From: Paracyclopina nana
Taxonomy: Eukaryota; Arthropoda; Copepoda; Cyclopoida; Cyclopettidae
NCBI GenBank assembly: GCA_019096065.1
Contig: JAGUCH010000009.1
Coordinates: 1,560,001-1,624,000 of the forward strand
Length of the DNA: 64,000 nt
Reading direction: 5' to 3'
Positions 10,133-22,200 of the stretch are shown in pieces (positions within the stretch are counted from its first letter, which is position 1; each line of letters begins with the position of its first letter). The notes below the pieces were generated by a model. The model made no database searches. It saw nothing but the letters and a program-made list of their open reading frames with translations, and had not been told where the DNA came from. The position numbers and the translations under genes were made by a program.

Positions 10133-12839
10133 ATGAATTCCAAAGAGCGAATGCTATTGCACAGAATTCGAAAACGAAATAAAGTTATCCGTGAACTCGA
10201 GGAGCAAGATGACAATGAGCATGAGACAGACGAAAATGATTCATTGGAAACTGAAAGCCGGTCAAGTTTTGACAATGGAAGCAATTCAAATATTTGCAAC
10301 GCTCAATTTCCAAAGGCATTTAGTAACAAAAGTATTGGACTATCAAACCTTTTGAAAAGAAAGCGTTTCGACATGAACAACTCATCAAATGAATCATTGC
10401 AAGAAGTCAATTCTGTAAGTAGTTATAAAGAATTATTTTTAATTTATTGGTGTATATGATATCATTATTGCAGTCAATGTCAGAAAGTACACAGGGCAAC
10501 AGTGATTGTGATATTGCTGAGTTATTTGAGCTTCATACAATTGAAAATGAAAATTCGAATTCTAATAATTCTCCAAACGATGACGGCAAATTACAATCTG
10601 AGGTGCAATTTTTAATTAATTGTTAGTAATGCTAACATCAAATAACTTATTTTCAAAATTATAGATCATAGTTTGTCAACATGACACGAATTATGGCATT
10701 AATGATGGTTACTTCACTGCCGATAGGAGATACATGTTTTTGGATCCATCAAAGCCGAAGCTTAAAGAGAATTATTCGTTTGAAAAATTCTACAGTATTA
10801 TTGTTGAAGCCAGTGCAATGGATGATGAAGCAGCAGTCGAATTCATAGCTGATAACTTTATAATGGCCTATACTGAACTGATGATGACCGATCATTCAGC
10901 CACTGCAATGTGGAATTTTGTTTGTGCATCGCTACATGGAAAGTATCCAAACATGAAGTCCTTTGCGACAATTAAACGTAAATTTTATGAGTCCATACCA
11001 ACACCGAAAATTGATTTTCAAATTCTGGAGAAAGCCAGTGGAAAGCTGATAGATGTATATGACAAAGAGTCGTTCCCCAGAAAAAAATATTCCTCGAAAA
11101 GCTATGAGATTGTATCTGAATGGACAAAGCTCACCATTAGGGAACTTTACATTTTCCATTCAAAGAACCATGGAAGAAATGTTAATGCAACTGAAATAGC
11201 TAATGTTCGTTATGAGGTGTCGTTCGATGGTGTACCAGTCACAGAATCTGGATTGGACAAAGCTACAGTTCTTTGCATTAGATTTCATGGATGCAAATTG
11301 GTGTACAATGTAGGTCTCCATAAGTACAGGTACATATTAAAAATATATTAAAAATAATTTGTAATAAAATATTCTTTTTTTTGTAGGAGCAACTGCAAAG
11401 TGAACTTTAATGCACTAATGGACAAAATATTATATGAAGGCCTAATGGATGGATTCATATGTCATTGTGCGATTGCTGATGCTCCTTGCAGATCATCTGG
11501 AAAATGCTTTAAAGGACACGGTGGTTACTGCTCATGCGAAAGATGCTATGCTGTTGGAGTTAGCTTGGGACCTGGATGCATTGCATATCCGCCCACTCGT
11601 AAAAAATACAAATTACGCACGCACAATGGTTGGCTCAAAATCGTTGACAAAATTAAAAATTCAAACATCGCTCTTACTGACTTTGCTAAATTTGGAATAC
11701 ACGGAGAATCACCTTTTCTACGCCTGCCCCACTTCAACATTGTGAAGGACTTTCCAGTGGAGCCCATGCATAACCTGTTTCTAGGTCAAGCAAGAGGTTT
11801 AATAAAACTTATGTTAGGTTTATCTGGAAAATCGAAAAGCTTGCCTATCAGAGTTGTCAACATTTTTAAACGGTATGTAGTTAGTATGTAATGTTTTGAC
11901 ACTTATTAATACATTACCACATCACAGATTTGATGAAATATGGACAACCATGAGATTGCCTTCTGAATTCTCACGAAAACCCCGAGATTTGCTTCGTTCT
12001 TTTGTCCATTTGAAATCAGAAGAGTTTGTCACCATTACCACATGCGCATTCTGGCATCTCTCAGAAGCTTTCACGGACATATCAACGAATAACGGAAAAA
12101 TTACCCAAAAACCAATTAGAAGGCTGTTCAAGTTTTTTGGGTTCATTTGCAAAGCTGTTCTACTTGACAATCAGATGTTGGAATTTTGCAAAGAGAAGAC
12201 GTATTTGTCGTTGGAAGCCATTCTCGATATATTTTATCAAATGTGGTCTGATGAATTTGGTGAAAGGAAATGCACTTACAATTTGCATGCATTTTCACAC
12301 GTATTTTTGGTCAGAGAAGATCACCATTTCGATGACATTTCGGCTGAAAGATTTGAAAACAACTATGGTCATTTAAAAAGGTTTTTGCAAAACAACACTC
12401 AGGTAACTAAATGTGAAACGTATATAATATAAATTATTTTTATTTTATTGTTATTAAATTTTAGTCATATGGAAAGCAGGTTATGAACAAAGCAAACGTG
12501 CTAACTATGCAACGACATAACTGTGCCAAAGTTATTCGAATCACTAGTCGACAAGGAAAAAAAAACTGTGATGATTCACTTATTCTGGCGAATGACTTGA
12601 TTTTTTATCAAGTTGTTACAGATGAAGGAGATTTCTTCAATTGTCATCAAATCAAGACAGAAAAATTTATTGATGAAGAGACTCCGGAATTAAATTACGA
12701 TGCAATTATGGTCAGAAAATTTATAAAAATTATTGAGAATGAAAACTACTTCAAAGTTGCGAAGAGAAACATCAAATGTAAAGCAGTCATTGCTGATCAA
12801 CTTGTGTATGCTGTGTCATTTACAACACTTTTTGTCTAA
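10133..12839 (+). CDS. CACTA/EnSpm-like transposase-derived protein, 803 residues, six exons
   Basis: Exons 10133-10414, 10474-10602, 10665-11329, 11387-11872, 11928-12402 and 12465-12839 join to 804 codons with no internal stop. The amino end is basic and acidic low-complexity sequence with a KRKRF patch. The core resembles the animal transposase-domain proteins usually grouped with CACTA/EnSpm elements: a cysteine cluster (KGHGGYCSCERC), a conserved acidic motif (DFPVEPMHNLFLG), an arginine-proline motif (REFxRKPRxL-type: EFSRKPRDLLRSF), CTYNLHAFSHVFL and FENNYGHLKRFLQ. In active members the acidic residues would cut DNA; here catalysis is inference. The intact spliced frame suggests either a recent element or a domesticated gene. 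I found no CACTA-type ends flanking it. It is divergent from copy B. Confidence 0.82.
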
Positions 12840-13023
12840 AATATAAATTAAAAAAAAAATTTTCCAAAAAGTTTTGCTAATGATTAGCAAAAGATTCAGT
12901 TTGTACCCACACGTGATCAATGATTGTAAACAAAACAGCTGTGCGACACGTGCAAATCAAAAACAAGACGACGGCCATCACAAAGGAATGGAATATCAAG
13001 TCTATTTTTCATTTTGTGATCAA

Positions 13024-13616
13024 CAATTATCTCATCGACAAACGGCACAAAAATTGATGACAACAATAATGCCAATAGGCTGGATTGGCCTGATTCTGAC
13101 GCTGTTGACTGCAATGGTGAAGCTGCTGAAATAACTGTTCAAGTGACTATGGCCGTGGCGAATATTCAAGGCCACGACGCAGTTGATCCCGAGGTCCTTA
13201 TAACTTCAAAAATCGATACCATTATGGAAGCGGAATGTTCCGAAAGCAAAATTTCCAAATTCATTGACAATATCAGCGGCACAAAAATTGACGACAACAA
13301 TAATACCACTAGGCTGGACATTGCGTTCCAAAAAGTGGATTGGCCTGATTCTGACGCTGTTGTCTGCAATGGTGAAGCTGCTGAAGTAACTGTTCAAGTG
13401 ACTATGGCCGTGGCGAATATTCAAGGCCACGACGCAGTTGATCCCGAGGTCCTTATAACTTCAAAAATTGATGCCATTATGGAAGCTGAATGTTCCGAAA
13501 GCAAAATTGCCAAACTCCTTGATAATAATAGCGGCACAAAAATTGACGACAACAATAATACCACTAGGCTGGACATTGCGTTCCAAAAAGTGGATTGGCC
13601 TGTTTCCTTGTCGTGA
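13024..13616 (+). CDS. Acidic protein with 85-residue tandem repeats (start uncertain)
   Basis: The frame is open from about 13024 to the TGA at 13614-13616. It encodes at least two and a half copies of an 85-residue unit: the motif VTMAVANIQGHDAVDPEVL recurs 255 bp apart (13145 and 13400), and KIDDNNNTTRLDIAFQKVDWP recurs in phase. The unit is acidic and rich in D, V and N, with CSESKI marking a conserved cysteine. A partial older copy lies at 13040-13140, showing the repeat grew in frame. The true start and any upstream exon are not clear. No AATAAA was fixed downstream with confidence. The preserved frame across the repeats argues for coding, but a repeat array with an accidental frame is possible. 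Confidence 0.4.
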
Positions 13617-13785
13617 AATTGCCTTTGTTGTGTTTTGCTTGTTGACAATAATTAACACGCGGTTATTGTTTACATTGAGAGGTTGTGTGCCAAAATAAAA
13701 TATACTTTTGTAAGCAAAAATTGTATTTCTATGCTACTCTCTACAATTCGACTATTTATTAAAATAGTTTGAAAAATGATCCCAA

Positions 13786-14043
13786 TTATGTTTTATTATT
13801 CTTCTCAAACGACGCATTTGACAACCGATCAATTTCATCTTGAATCCAATTAATCAACAGCTTTTGTCTTTCAACTCGCAATTTCAATTTTCTAGAAAAT
13901 AATAATTTTAAAAAAAGTCGCGTATATTCTTAAGAAATATGGTATATTCACCTAACTTCCTGATTCTTTGTCTTATGCAGTTTTTTTAATTGTTCATTTT
14001 CGTACTTCAATTGAGACAATCGCTTTTCGTCTTCAGAATCCAT
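13786..14043 (-). CDS. Small coiled-coil protein, about 66 residues, two exons
   Basis: The first exon starts at ATG 14043 and reads MDSEDEKRLSQLKYENEQL with leucines in heptad spacing; it ends at a GTGAAT donor near 13951. The second exon follows a TTTTCTAG acceptor and continues KLKLRVERQKLL...IQDEIDRL to the TAA at 13788-13786. The whole product is one amphipathic helix, consistent with a dimerising coiled coil. The splice keeps phase (AG plus A gives Arg). Function is unknown. It lies in the same accessory island as the transposase. Confidence 0.5.
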
Positions 14044-14068
14044 TTTTGTTAGTAGCAACAATCGGCAA

Positions 14069-14206
14069 TGGAATATGATTTCGAACTGCCCAAAATGACA
14101 TCTGAAATGGATGAAGAAACCGGTTCTCCAGCAATAACATACTGCTTGAACAAGTTTATCAAGCATAAACTAAGTTTTTGGAAGGAATCAGAGAAATCTA
14201 GATGAA
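14069..14206 (+). CDS. Small ORF or first exon, 45 residues, running into the satellite
   Basis: An ATG at 14069 opens a 45-residue frame (MEYDFELPKMTSEMDEETGS...) divergent from the coiled-coil gene, with only 25 bp between the two starts. Its last codons (SEKSR then TGA) lie within the first unit of the 171 bp satellite. It may be a truncated gene whose 3' part was replaced by the array, or a chance frame in a bidirectional promoter region. Confidence 0.25.
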
Positions 14207-15080
14207 AACCTGATATAGTATACAATTCCATCGCACTTGAAAAAGAAAATAAAAGACACTGCATAGGGAGTAGTACATGTAATTAGTGTTGATTTATGAC
14301 TGCCAATATTTGAAATGATATTTCTGCCGAGATGGACATAAACTACTGACTGAGTAAATCAGAGAAATCTAGATGAAAACCTGATATAGTATACAATTCC
14401 ATCGCACTTGAAAAAGAAAATAAAAGACACTGCATAGGGAGTAGTACATGTAATTAGTGTTGATTTATGACTGCCAATATTTGAAATGATATTTCTGCCG
14501 AGATGGACATAAACTACTGACCGAGTAAATCAGAGAAATATAGATGAAAACCTGATATAGTATACAATTCCATCGCACTTGAAAAAGAAAATAAAAGACA
14601 CTGCATAGGGAGTAGTACATGTAATTAGTGTTGATTTATGACTGCCAATATTTGAAATGATATTTCTGCCGAGATGGACATAAACTACTGACCGAGTAAA
14701 TCAGAGAAATCTAGATGAAAACCTGATATAGTATACAATTCCATCGCACTCGAAATAGAAAATAAAAGACACTGCATAGGGAGTAGTACATGTAATTAGT
14801 GTTGATTTATGACTGCCAATATTTGAAATGATATTTCTGCCGAGATGGACATAAACTACTGACCGAGTAAATCAGAGAAATCTAGATGAAAACCTGATAT
14901 AGTATACAATTCCATCGCACTCGAAATAGAAAATAAAAGACACTGCATAGGGAGTAGTACATGTAATTAGTGTTGATTTATGACTGCCAATATTTGAAAT
15001 GATATTTTTGCCGAGATGGACATAAACTACTGACCGAGTAAATCAGAGAAATCTAGATGAAAACCGGATATAGTAGACAT
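14186..15080. repeat. 171 bp tandem satellite, about five units
   Basis: The motif GAGAAATCTAGATG recurs at 14191, 14362, 14533, 14704, 14875 and 15046, a spacing of exactly 171 bp each time. Units differ by only a few substitutions (for example CTTGAAAAAG against CTCGAAATAG), and one copy reads AAATATAGATG. The array decays into an A-rich tract near 15080. The unit holds no open frame. Confidence 0.95.
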
Positions 15081-15608
15081 TTTATTAAAAAAAAAAAAAT
15101 AATGATACACTTATTTAGTGCACAGTTTTATAAGTATATCACATACAATAAATACTGATTACATTGATGTAATTTTAAGAATAACAAATTTTTGACATAC
15201 TGATTAAAAAAAAAGGACAATGAAATGTGTCTTTTATCAGTTTACTACTGATAAAAAACTTAATAAATTCTGATTAATAATTAGTCAAATAACAATTAAT
15301 GAACACAAAAATTAAAGATAGGGATGCTTGATTAGTCATGACATTGCAAAAAGTTAAAAAAAAAATAGGTTATGTGGAAGAAAAAAACATTGCCGAAAAA
15401 GTACGAAATGACAATTTTTAAAAAATCATAACTTTGATAATACAAATATCTGACGAAAACTATATACATTATATCCATCTACGGAAGCCATATTTTTAAT
15501 TTATCGTCAATTTTTTAAAATTTAAAGATAATAAATTTGGAACGGGGTTTACTACAGATTAACTACTGATTTTTTGTTTTGTGGGGTAGTGGCAAAAAGG
15601 GAATTAGT
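15081..15608. other. AT-rich spacer after the satellite
   Basis: About 530 bp of very AT-rich sequence with homopolymer A runs. I searched it on the minus strand for the missing serine-protease exon (a GDSGG motif) and found none. No repeat or gene is visible. Confidence 0.6.
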
Positions 15609-16412
15609 TCAGGCTGAAGGTACTTGAATTAATTTTATACCATCATCAGGAACAAAAGGAACTTTCACAGCTTTGAGAGTGTCTGAGAAGTTCAAATCCC
15701 CATCACTTGTGGAGCCCCAACCAGATACAATGAATTCTTCCCCTTTTTCATATTCCATTGGACCTGGAGGAAGACTCACTGCTGCTGTTCTAAAAGTAAA
15801 GACTTTCTTACTGGCATTATACCAATAATTACAATTTTTCAAGCGATTTACCCAGCTGTGGAAGTGATGGGCATTTTGGTCACCAAAATGCAAATGTCAT
15901 GAGAAAGGTTGTAGTAATCGTACTTTTCGTGCTTCCTCATTTCTGCCACCTCATACACCTTTAATAAAAAAACTTGCTTTACTTAAGATGAAATATTTTC
16001 TTTCAGTTAAAATAATTGCTGAATGAATGATCTTCTATTTTTGGCACTTTACTAGTGATTGGATACGATTAAAAGCCTTAATTCTTACGGAGTAGAGGAA
16101 CAAAGCTCTTTATAAAATAAAGCAGGAATCCGTAAAATCTGGTAAAATACTCACGTATCCTCCACTGGCATGTTCCAAGGAGCCAACTCGGATGGTGACA
16201 TATTCCGCAGAGATTCCATCACAACAATGAGCAGCTGTCAGCACGTATTTGTCACCTATGATGGCTCCTCCACAACGAAGCACCTCAACGAATAGCATCA
16301 CTACTTGAAAAGGCCTTTCTGAAAGGCTGCCCACATCCGAACCTCCCACAATTTTCTCCACTGGCTCGTCAACCTTGGCCACATTTTTCATCTGGGGCCT
16401 GACATCAACCAA
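15609..16412 (-). CDS. Trypsin-like serine protease, truncated before the catalytic serine
   Basis: Exons on the minus strand: about 16400-16156, 15958-15852 and 15789-15609. The first contains the activation site IVGGSDVG and the histidine motif LTAAHCC; the second contains the aspartate motif as SHDICILV; the third contains SGWGSTSDGD and then ends KVPFVPDDGIKL...TGA. A chymotrypsin-fold (S1) protease needs a further exon with GDSGGP carrying the nucleophile. None is present before the satellite array downstream. No signal peptide exon was found upstream, where a 410 bp mobile repeat begins at 16471. The product is either a decayed gene or a catalytically dead S1-like protein. A GTATAA donor at the end of exon 3 hints that a lost exon once followed. 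Confidence 0.75.
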
Positions 16413-16470
16413 ATATGAGAAACAACTTCCTTTGTTGCTTATTTTTAAGAATTTTGAACAAAACGCAGTA

Positions 16471-16880
16471 ATGTCCTGTTCATGTACACCCCAAACTCCT
16501 TATGAAAATGCACGAAAAACACCTCAAGGAAAGGAGAAATATTGTCTTATGACAAGCGCCAGCTGATGCTAAAAAAATCAGATTGACTTTAAGCCAACTC
16601 GAATGTATACAAATCTAATTTTGGCTATTAAGTGCTCCACATTTTAGGTCTTTTGGGCAAAATCAATTGTTAACTTTCATCTGTTATCAAACAAACGGTA
16701 GGAAAGATAGTTTGTTTGGAAATACGCCGAAAACCATGAGACAAAATAGCAAAAATTGCCATTAAAAACGCTGCTCGGCCCCAAGCTGAACTCGTAGAGT
16801 GGCAGTCAGCAACAGATTCACTTTTTCTTATGACAATTTTTTCCATACCTTAAGGCATTCTTAATACATGAACAGGGCAT
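16471..16880 (+). mobile_element. 410 bp MITE-like element, copy 1
   Basis: It begins ATGTCCTGTTCATGTA and ends TACATGAACAGGGCAT, short terminal inverted repeats of about 16 bp. A second copy in the opposite direction lies at 18592-18990, so together they form a large inverted repeat. No transposase is inside. Non-autonomous DNA transposon is the simplest reading. Confidence 0.75.
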
Positions 16881-18591
16881 AAGATTGATTGGATGCTTGT
16901 CAGCAAAAAGAATTTATGAAAACATGCATACAATGCAATTAGTTAATTGTGACATATTCACTGTTTACCAAGCTTTCATGGGAAATGGTCCACGCCTCGA
17001 TTTGCTCTCGACCAAAATGATTGAGATGAGAATGATTGGCGCTACTTTTTCCAGCAACAACATCTTGCATCGACTTGCTTTGCAGAATGCTTGTTTGCCC
17101 TATTTTATACAATGAGCTCATATCTTGGACACACGAGATAAAAACAGGCGAAAACAAATAGCTAGCTTTATGTGTCAAACAAACCTGTCAATCAAAAATT
17201 AGCCAAGTTGTGGTAAAAAGCTTGGATAAATTAGCAGTCTTTTGATTTCATGGATTAATTTTACTTTTGGCCACAAGGATGAGTGCAGCTAAAAATTGCA
17301 CTAACTACATAGAAATTGGGATACTTTGGTTATATTTGCCCATAACGCATAGGTTTACAAGCAAAAGCTTTTCTTTAGAACAACTGCTTATTCTGGAGAA
17401 ATGCTTACTGAAGTGATTTTTTTTTAATTTCGTGATTAGGCCGTAGGATTGCTTTTTTTCGAATGCACATTTCTCTCACTACTTCCTTTATGATGAATTT
17501 TGTAATATTCTTGTCAGTGATGACAAATGGAAAAGGGGCCCCAATTCACAGAAATGGCTCTTGGCAGCTAAATGCATACCGACAATGATGACTGAGATCT
17601 TGAAATAAGAGGTAAGATGACTTGAAATGTAAAAATCAATCCATTCATCAGTCGTTATTTCATGTTATTATTATATTCTGGCTTTATTTATAATGGTAAA
17701 ATGAAGACGATCAACTCAGCTTTTTTTTTTTTTTGGTCATAACTGAATTTTAACCTTGAAAGGCAAAATTGTTGTAGCTTTTTGCAGCTTGCATCATTGA
17801 AAGTCATAGCACGAATTCATGTGGTTTTTTGCCTCTTTCATTTTGTTTGCTCTCCTGAACTTCTCACTGACATGCATGAAATCTCATGTGTCATCCTTGA
17901 CAGATCAAGTGGATATATTTTAACCAGAAGCTGATTTGCATCAACATGCAGCCTATAAGTGACTCAGTGGTGTTTCTCCTAAAGCCTCATTTTGAGAGAG
18001 CATCAGCACTCCTTTAAAAATGCCGAGAAGTACTTTATATTTGACTCGTTTGAGATAAGAATATCCAATGAGAATTGAAAGATCAACCGAAAAATGAGTA
18101 TTTTGATGGTTTTATCGTAGTTTATAAGAATATGCATCTCGATTCATCAAAGAGCGTGACGTAGCAACTTCAAAAGGTAAATTAAATTGTATTAAATGTA
18201 AACAAAGCCCTTTAAAATTAGCAAAATTCTTAGGACATGCAGTTCATATATTGTAAAAGAATTAAAAGTTGGAATGAATGACTATTCGAGGTTTTCTTTA
18301 AAGATGAATCATTGTGAGGTTTGAAGAAGAACCCTCTAGCATAAAAAGGTATTTCTTGGTGCATGGCCCAACCCAGCATCATTTGGCAGTGACGTAAAAG
18401 TTGCCGGATTTCAAAGGATGGTGCCCAGATTCATCTTCAGTTTTAGATAGTCCTTGCAACAAGCAAGTCATGACCAATGAGATCTTCAGTCAACATTGAA
18501 AATATGGTGAGAATGGCAAAAGTAAACAAGGTTGCGTGACTGCGAAATATATAACATAGTAGCGTCACCAGTGCGCGCTTAATGCCCTGTT
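16881..18591. other. Spacer between inverted MITE copies, no gene seen
   Basis: About 1.7 kb of AT-rich sequence flanked by the two inverted copies. The open frames in it are short, lack conserved motifs and have no convincing splice structure. A poly-T run lies at 17720-17735. Confidence 0.5.
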
Positions 18592-18990
18592 CATGTATTA
18601 AGAATGCCTTAACGTATGGAAAAAATTGCCTTAAGGAAAAGTGAATCTGCTGCTGACTGCCACTATACGAGTTCAGCTTGGGGCCGAGCACCGTTTTTAA
18701 GGCAATTTTCGCTATTTTGTCTCATGGTTTTCGGCGTATTTCCAAACAAACTATCTTTCATCCCGTTTCTTTGTTAAAAGATGACATTTAACAATTGATT
18801 TTGCTCAAAAGGTCTAAAATGTGGAGCACTTAATAGCCAAAATTAGATTTGTATACATTCGAGTTGGCTTAAAGTCAATCTGATTTTTTTAGCATCAGCT
18901 GGCGCTTGTCATAAGACAATATTTCTCCTTTCCTTGAGGTGTTTTTCGTGCATTTTCCTAAGGAGTTTGGGGTGTACATGAACAGGACAT
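18592..18990 (-). mobile_element. About 400 bp MITE-like element, copy 2 (inverted)
   Basis: It begins ATGCCCTGTTCATGTA and ends TACATGAACAGGACAT, and over its length matches the reverse complement of 16471-16880 with scattered substitutions and small indels (for example CTGCTCGGCCCC against GGGGCCGAGCA). Terminal repeats are the same. Confidence 0.75.
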
Positions 18991-19214
18991 AAGTCCTTAA
19001 CCTACGAAAATTATTAATTTACTTTGATTGACCGAAAAGTACTCAATTTTGACGTAAAATTGAAACAGATTTGTATTCTTACATAACTTGATACTGATTT
19101 TTTCACATTGACTATCATTTAACACAATTTAATGATTTTGGGAAGAAAAAGCTTTCTTTGGGCATAGAGAACTATGAATTTCAACATTTTGAAATAATAG
19201 AAATTTCCTCGTAG

Positions 19215-22200
19215 ATTGGAGTTGCTTGGTTAGTACTTGGGATTTTGTCCCCTATATCATTAGTGGAAAGTGAAGAAAGTGTTCTTCTCAATTACCGTGA
19301 TCGAATTCAAGTTGCCAAGCTTCAGAGCTACATTTCGTCAGTAGCCTCAGACTCTGATCCCAAATGCAAATTGGAGCACATTTGCACGAGATGTCTGCCC
19401 AAAGATCAAAATGCTGCTGAAAAGCATGAAAATTACTGCACTGACCCAAACGTCAGCAAGATCTGCACAGTGGAAGAAGAGGTTGTCACCAAGGAGCAAG
19501 ATGTGAAAATTTGCACCCCCACCGTGCACAAAGTTTGCCCAGAGAAACCCTGCGAAACGTGCCCGCTTTTTTGCCAACCTTTTAAGCAAATTTGGTGCGA
19601 AGATGATTTCAAGGTACCAAAAATTCTCATTTGGCATTATATTACCTAATTTCATTATTGATTTATTGTCTCCGGTTTCGAATTCCTTTTTTACTGCAAT
19701 TTTTCAACAGGTAATGGAGCGTCAAATTGTGGAGCGAAGCTGCCAAAATTCTGGTCAGGAGCAGCATTGTCTTGTTTCAGAGGAGAGGCTGGAATTTTTG
19801 GCTCCAGGGCGAAGATGTCATGAAAAAGTGTTGGAACCGCAGTGTGCAACCATAGATTGCACATTTGATGCACGTGACCAGCAATGTGCCCATACGACTA
19901 GGCCAATAAACGTAAGTGCACCCATCATTTGGATATTTGACAGTAAACCTCTTTACACCACTATGCACATTTGCAAAAACCCAAAAAATTAATTTTTTAA
20001 TTCAATTTCAGCTTTAAAAATAAAAATGAAATTTGAAAGATGGTAGTCGAGTCTGAATAAAATAAAGGATTTGATTTCAATAAATCACTAAATTTTATCT
20101 TTGCCAAAATGTCAGTTAAATCAAAAACCTTGTTTACATGAAGACAACAGTAGTTCTTAATACTTCAACTTTTAAAGTTGGAAAATAGCTGACATATGAC
20201 AGAAATAAAGATTTGTCAATAATTATGTTGCATAGAGTTCTACTTTTAAAAAATGATCATCAATCTTCTTAAAGGTAACCTTGAGGCGGGAATCTTGCGT
20301 ATCTTGTGAGCTGAAAAATGCAGCCAAATTCGAGTCTGAAGTATGTACAAGTCAGGTAGCCAGTAGGCCTTGTGCACATGGCTTCAATGGAGAATGGGTG
20401 AAGAAGTGTTCGAAAAACAGCCAAAGAGAGCCACGACAACAGCAGCAACAACAACACGAAGAAGATCAGGTAGGAGAAAAAAAGTTCCTAAACAAAGAAA
20501 TATTTTTTAAAATCCTCAGACTTTTTCATTTACAACTCAGAGTGCAAAGTTGAAGCAAAAAAGCGAATCGGAAAAATGCATTTGAGCACCACACACAACC
20601 TCTAAAAATCAAAAGTAAACAGTTTTTAATTAGGCTCAAATTCTACAACGTAGATTGTGTATGGATGTGTGAGAAACACGCTAATTTGCCCGCATGTAAT
20701 TAGCGTTTATTAACTGATTTTCTACGTCACGCAGGATAATGAGGTTTTACCAATCAGTGAATTATTCGAAATGGCTGCAAATCCTGTGAGAAAATTGCTC
20801 AACTCGTCGAAAAAGACCATTACGACCACTTCTGTGGTTGCTGAGGTTTCAACCACCAAAAAATCTCAGAAAACGCCTTTTAACATGGAAGATTTGATGG
20901 TATTAAACGAGAGGACCATGCTCGTTGCCAAAGAAGAAAATTACAAGTAATCTTTATTTTCTTTTTTATAATGAGGACACGCTTTCGAAATACCCCAATA
21001 TTTTTTTCAGTACCACAAGTGTATCAAAAGAATCAGCCCTGGAAAATGGACGTGGCAGAAGCCTTGATTCGACTTACTTCGATCCAAACTTGAATTTGGT
21101 TAGAGCCACCAAAGTGGAAGATCCTTTAACAGAAGCACCCTCAACAAAAACGTCAACAACAAAAGGTCAGACAGCCATTTCGATTGTTATAAAATACATA
21201 AAAACATTTGTTTTAACAGCATCTGCAGCAAAAGCTTTAATAACATCAGGCTCAGAACTAACGACGACAGCCACAACTGCTTCAACAACAGCTTTTATAG
21301 TAACAGCATTAAATGCATCAATATTTACCAAATTATCAACAACTGAGTCAACAACAGCAGTAGCTGACGCAATAACAGCACTAGCTAATATGACAATTAC
21401 TGGGTCCACAACAGCAGCTGAGTCAACAACTACTGCTGAGCTAACAAAAACTGCTGAGTCAACATCAACTGCTGAGCCAACAACAACTGCTGAGTCAACA
21501 ACAACTGCTGAGTCTACAACAAATGCTGAGTCAACAACAACTGCTGAGTCAACAACAACTGCTGAGTCGACGACGACTGCTGAGCCGACTGAAACATCAG
21601 GTTACAAATCAAGTTAACATGCTAATAGGCTTAGTCTTTCGCAAGTTTTGCATAGTCACGCTATTTAAATAGCTCATAGCATAAAACGTATTTAAATAGC
21701 CTCTGGATGTATTTAAATAGCTGCTATTTAAATACGTTTTATGTTATGAGCTATTTAAATAGCGTGACTATGCAAAACTTGCGAAAGACTAAGCCAATTC
21801 GTCACTTACAAAAGCATGAACACAAATATCGGTTTTGACAAATAGTCATAATTGAAACCTTTTTTATCAGAAAAAAAATTGATTCATAAAGGCAGAGTTC
21901 ACCTGCGAGGCATGGCTGATAAATTGGCAAAATATAAAGAAACGGAGAATTTCGATATTTAAGCAGATTCATTTTAAGCTGTGATCTATTAAAATAACGC
22001 GACGTTCGTAAACGACAGAGCCGAATCTGTGTTAAGAACGTCCTAATAATCGGATGTTCTTACAGCTTTAATTTTGGAAATTGATTAGCCTTAAGGTATA
22101 TCCAAAACCGCAATTCGATTGTCTCTTGTTGCAGCAAATGAAGAAGAAAAGCCAGTGGAAGAAGAGGCAACAATCACTGCTACGGTGCAAGCAAGGCTTT

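Noticed and set aside
10133-12839. CACTA-type element ends around the transposase
   Set aside because: No inverted CACTA or CACTG termini with flanking duplications could be found within the island.
14186-15080. Link to primate alpha satellite because the unit is 171 bp
   Set aside because: Only the length agrees; there is no sequence resemblance that I can see.
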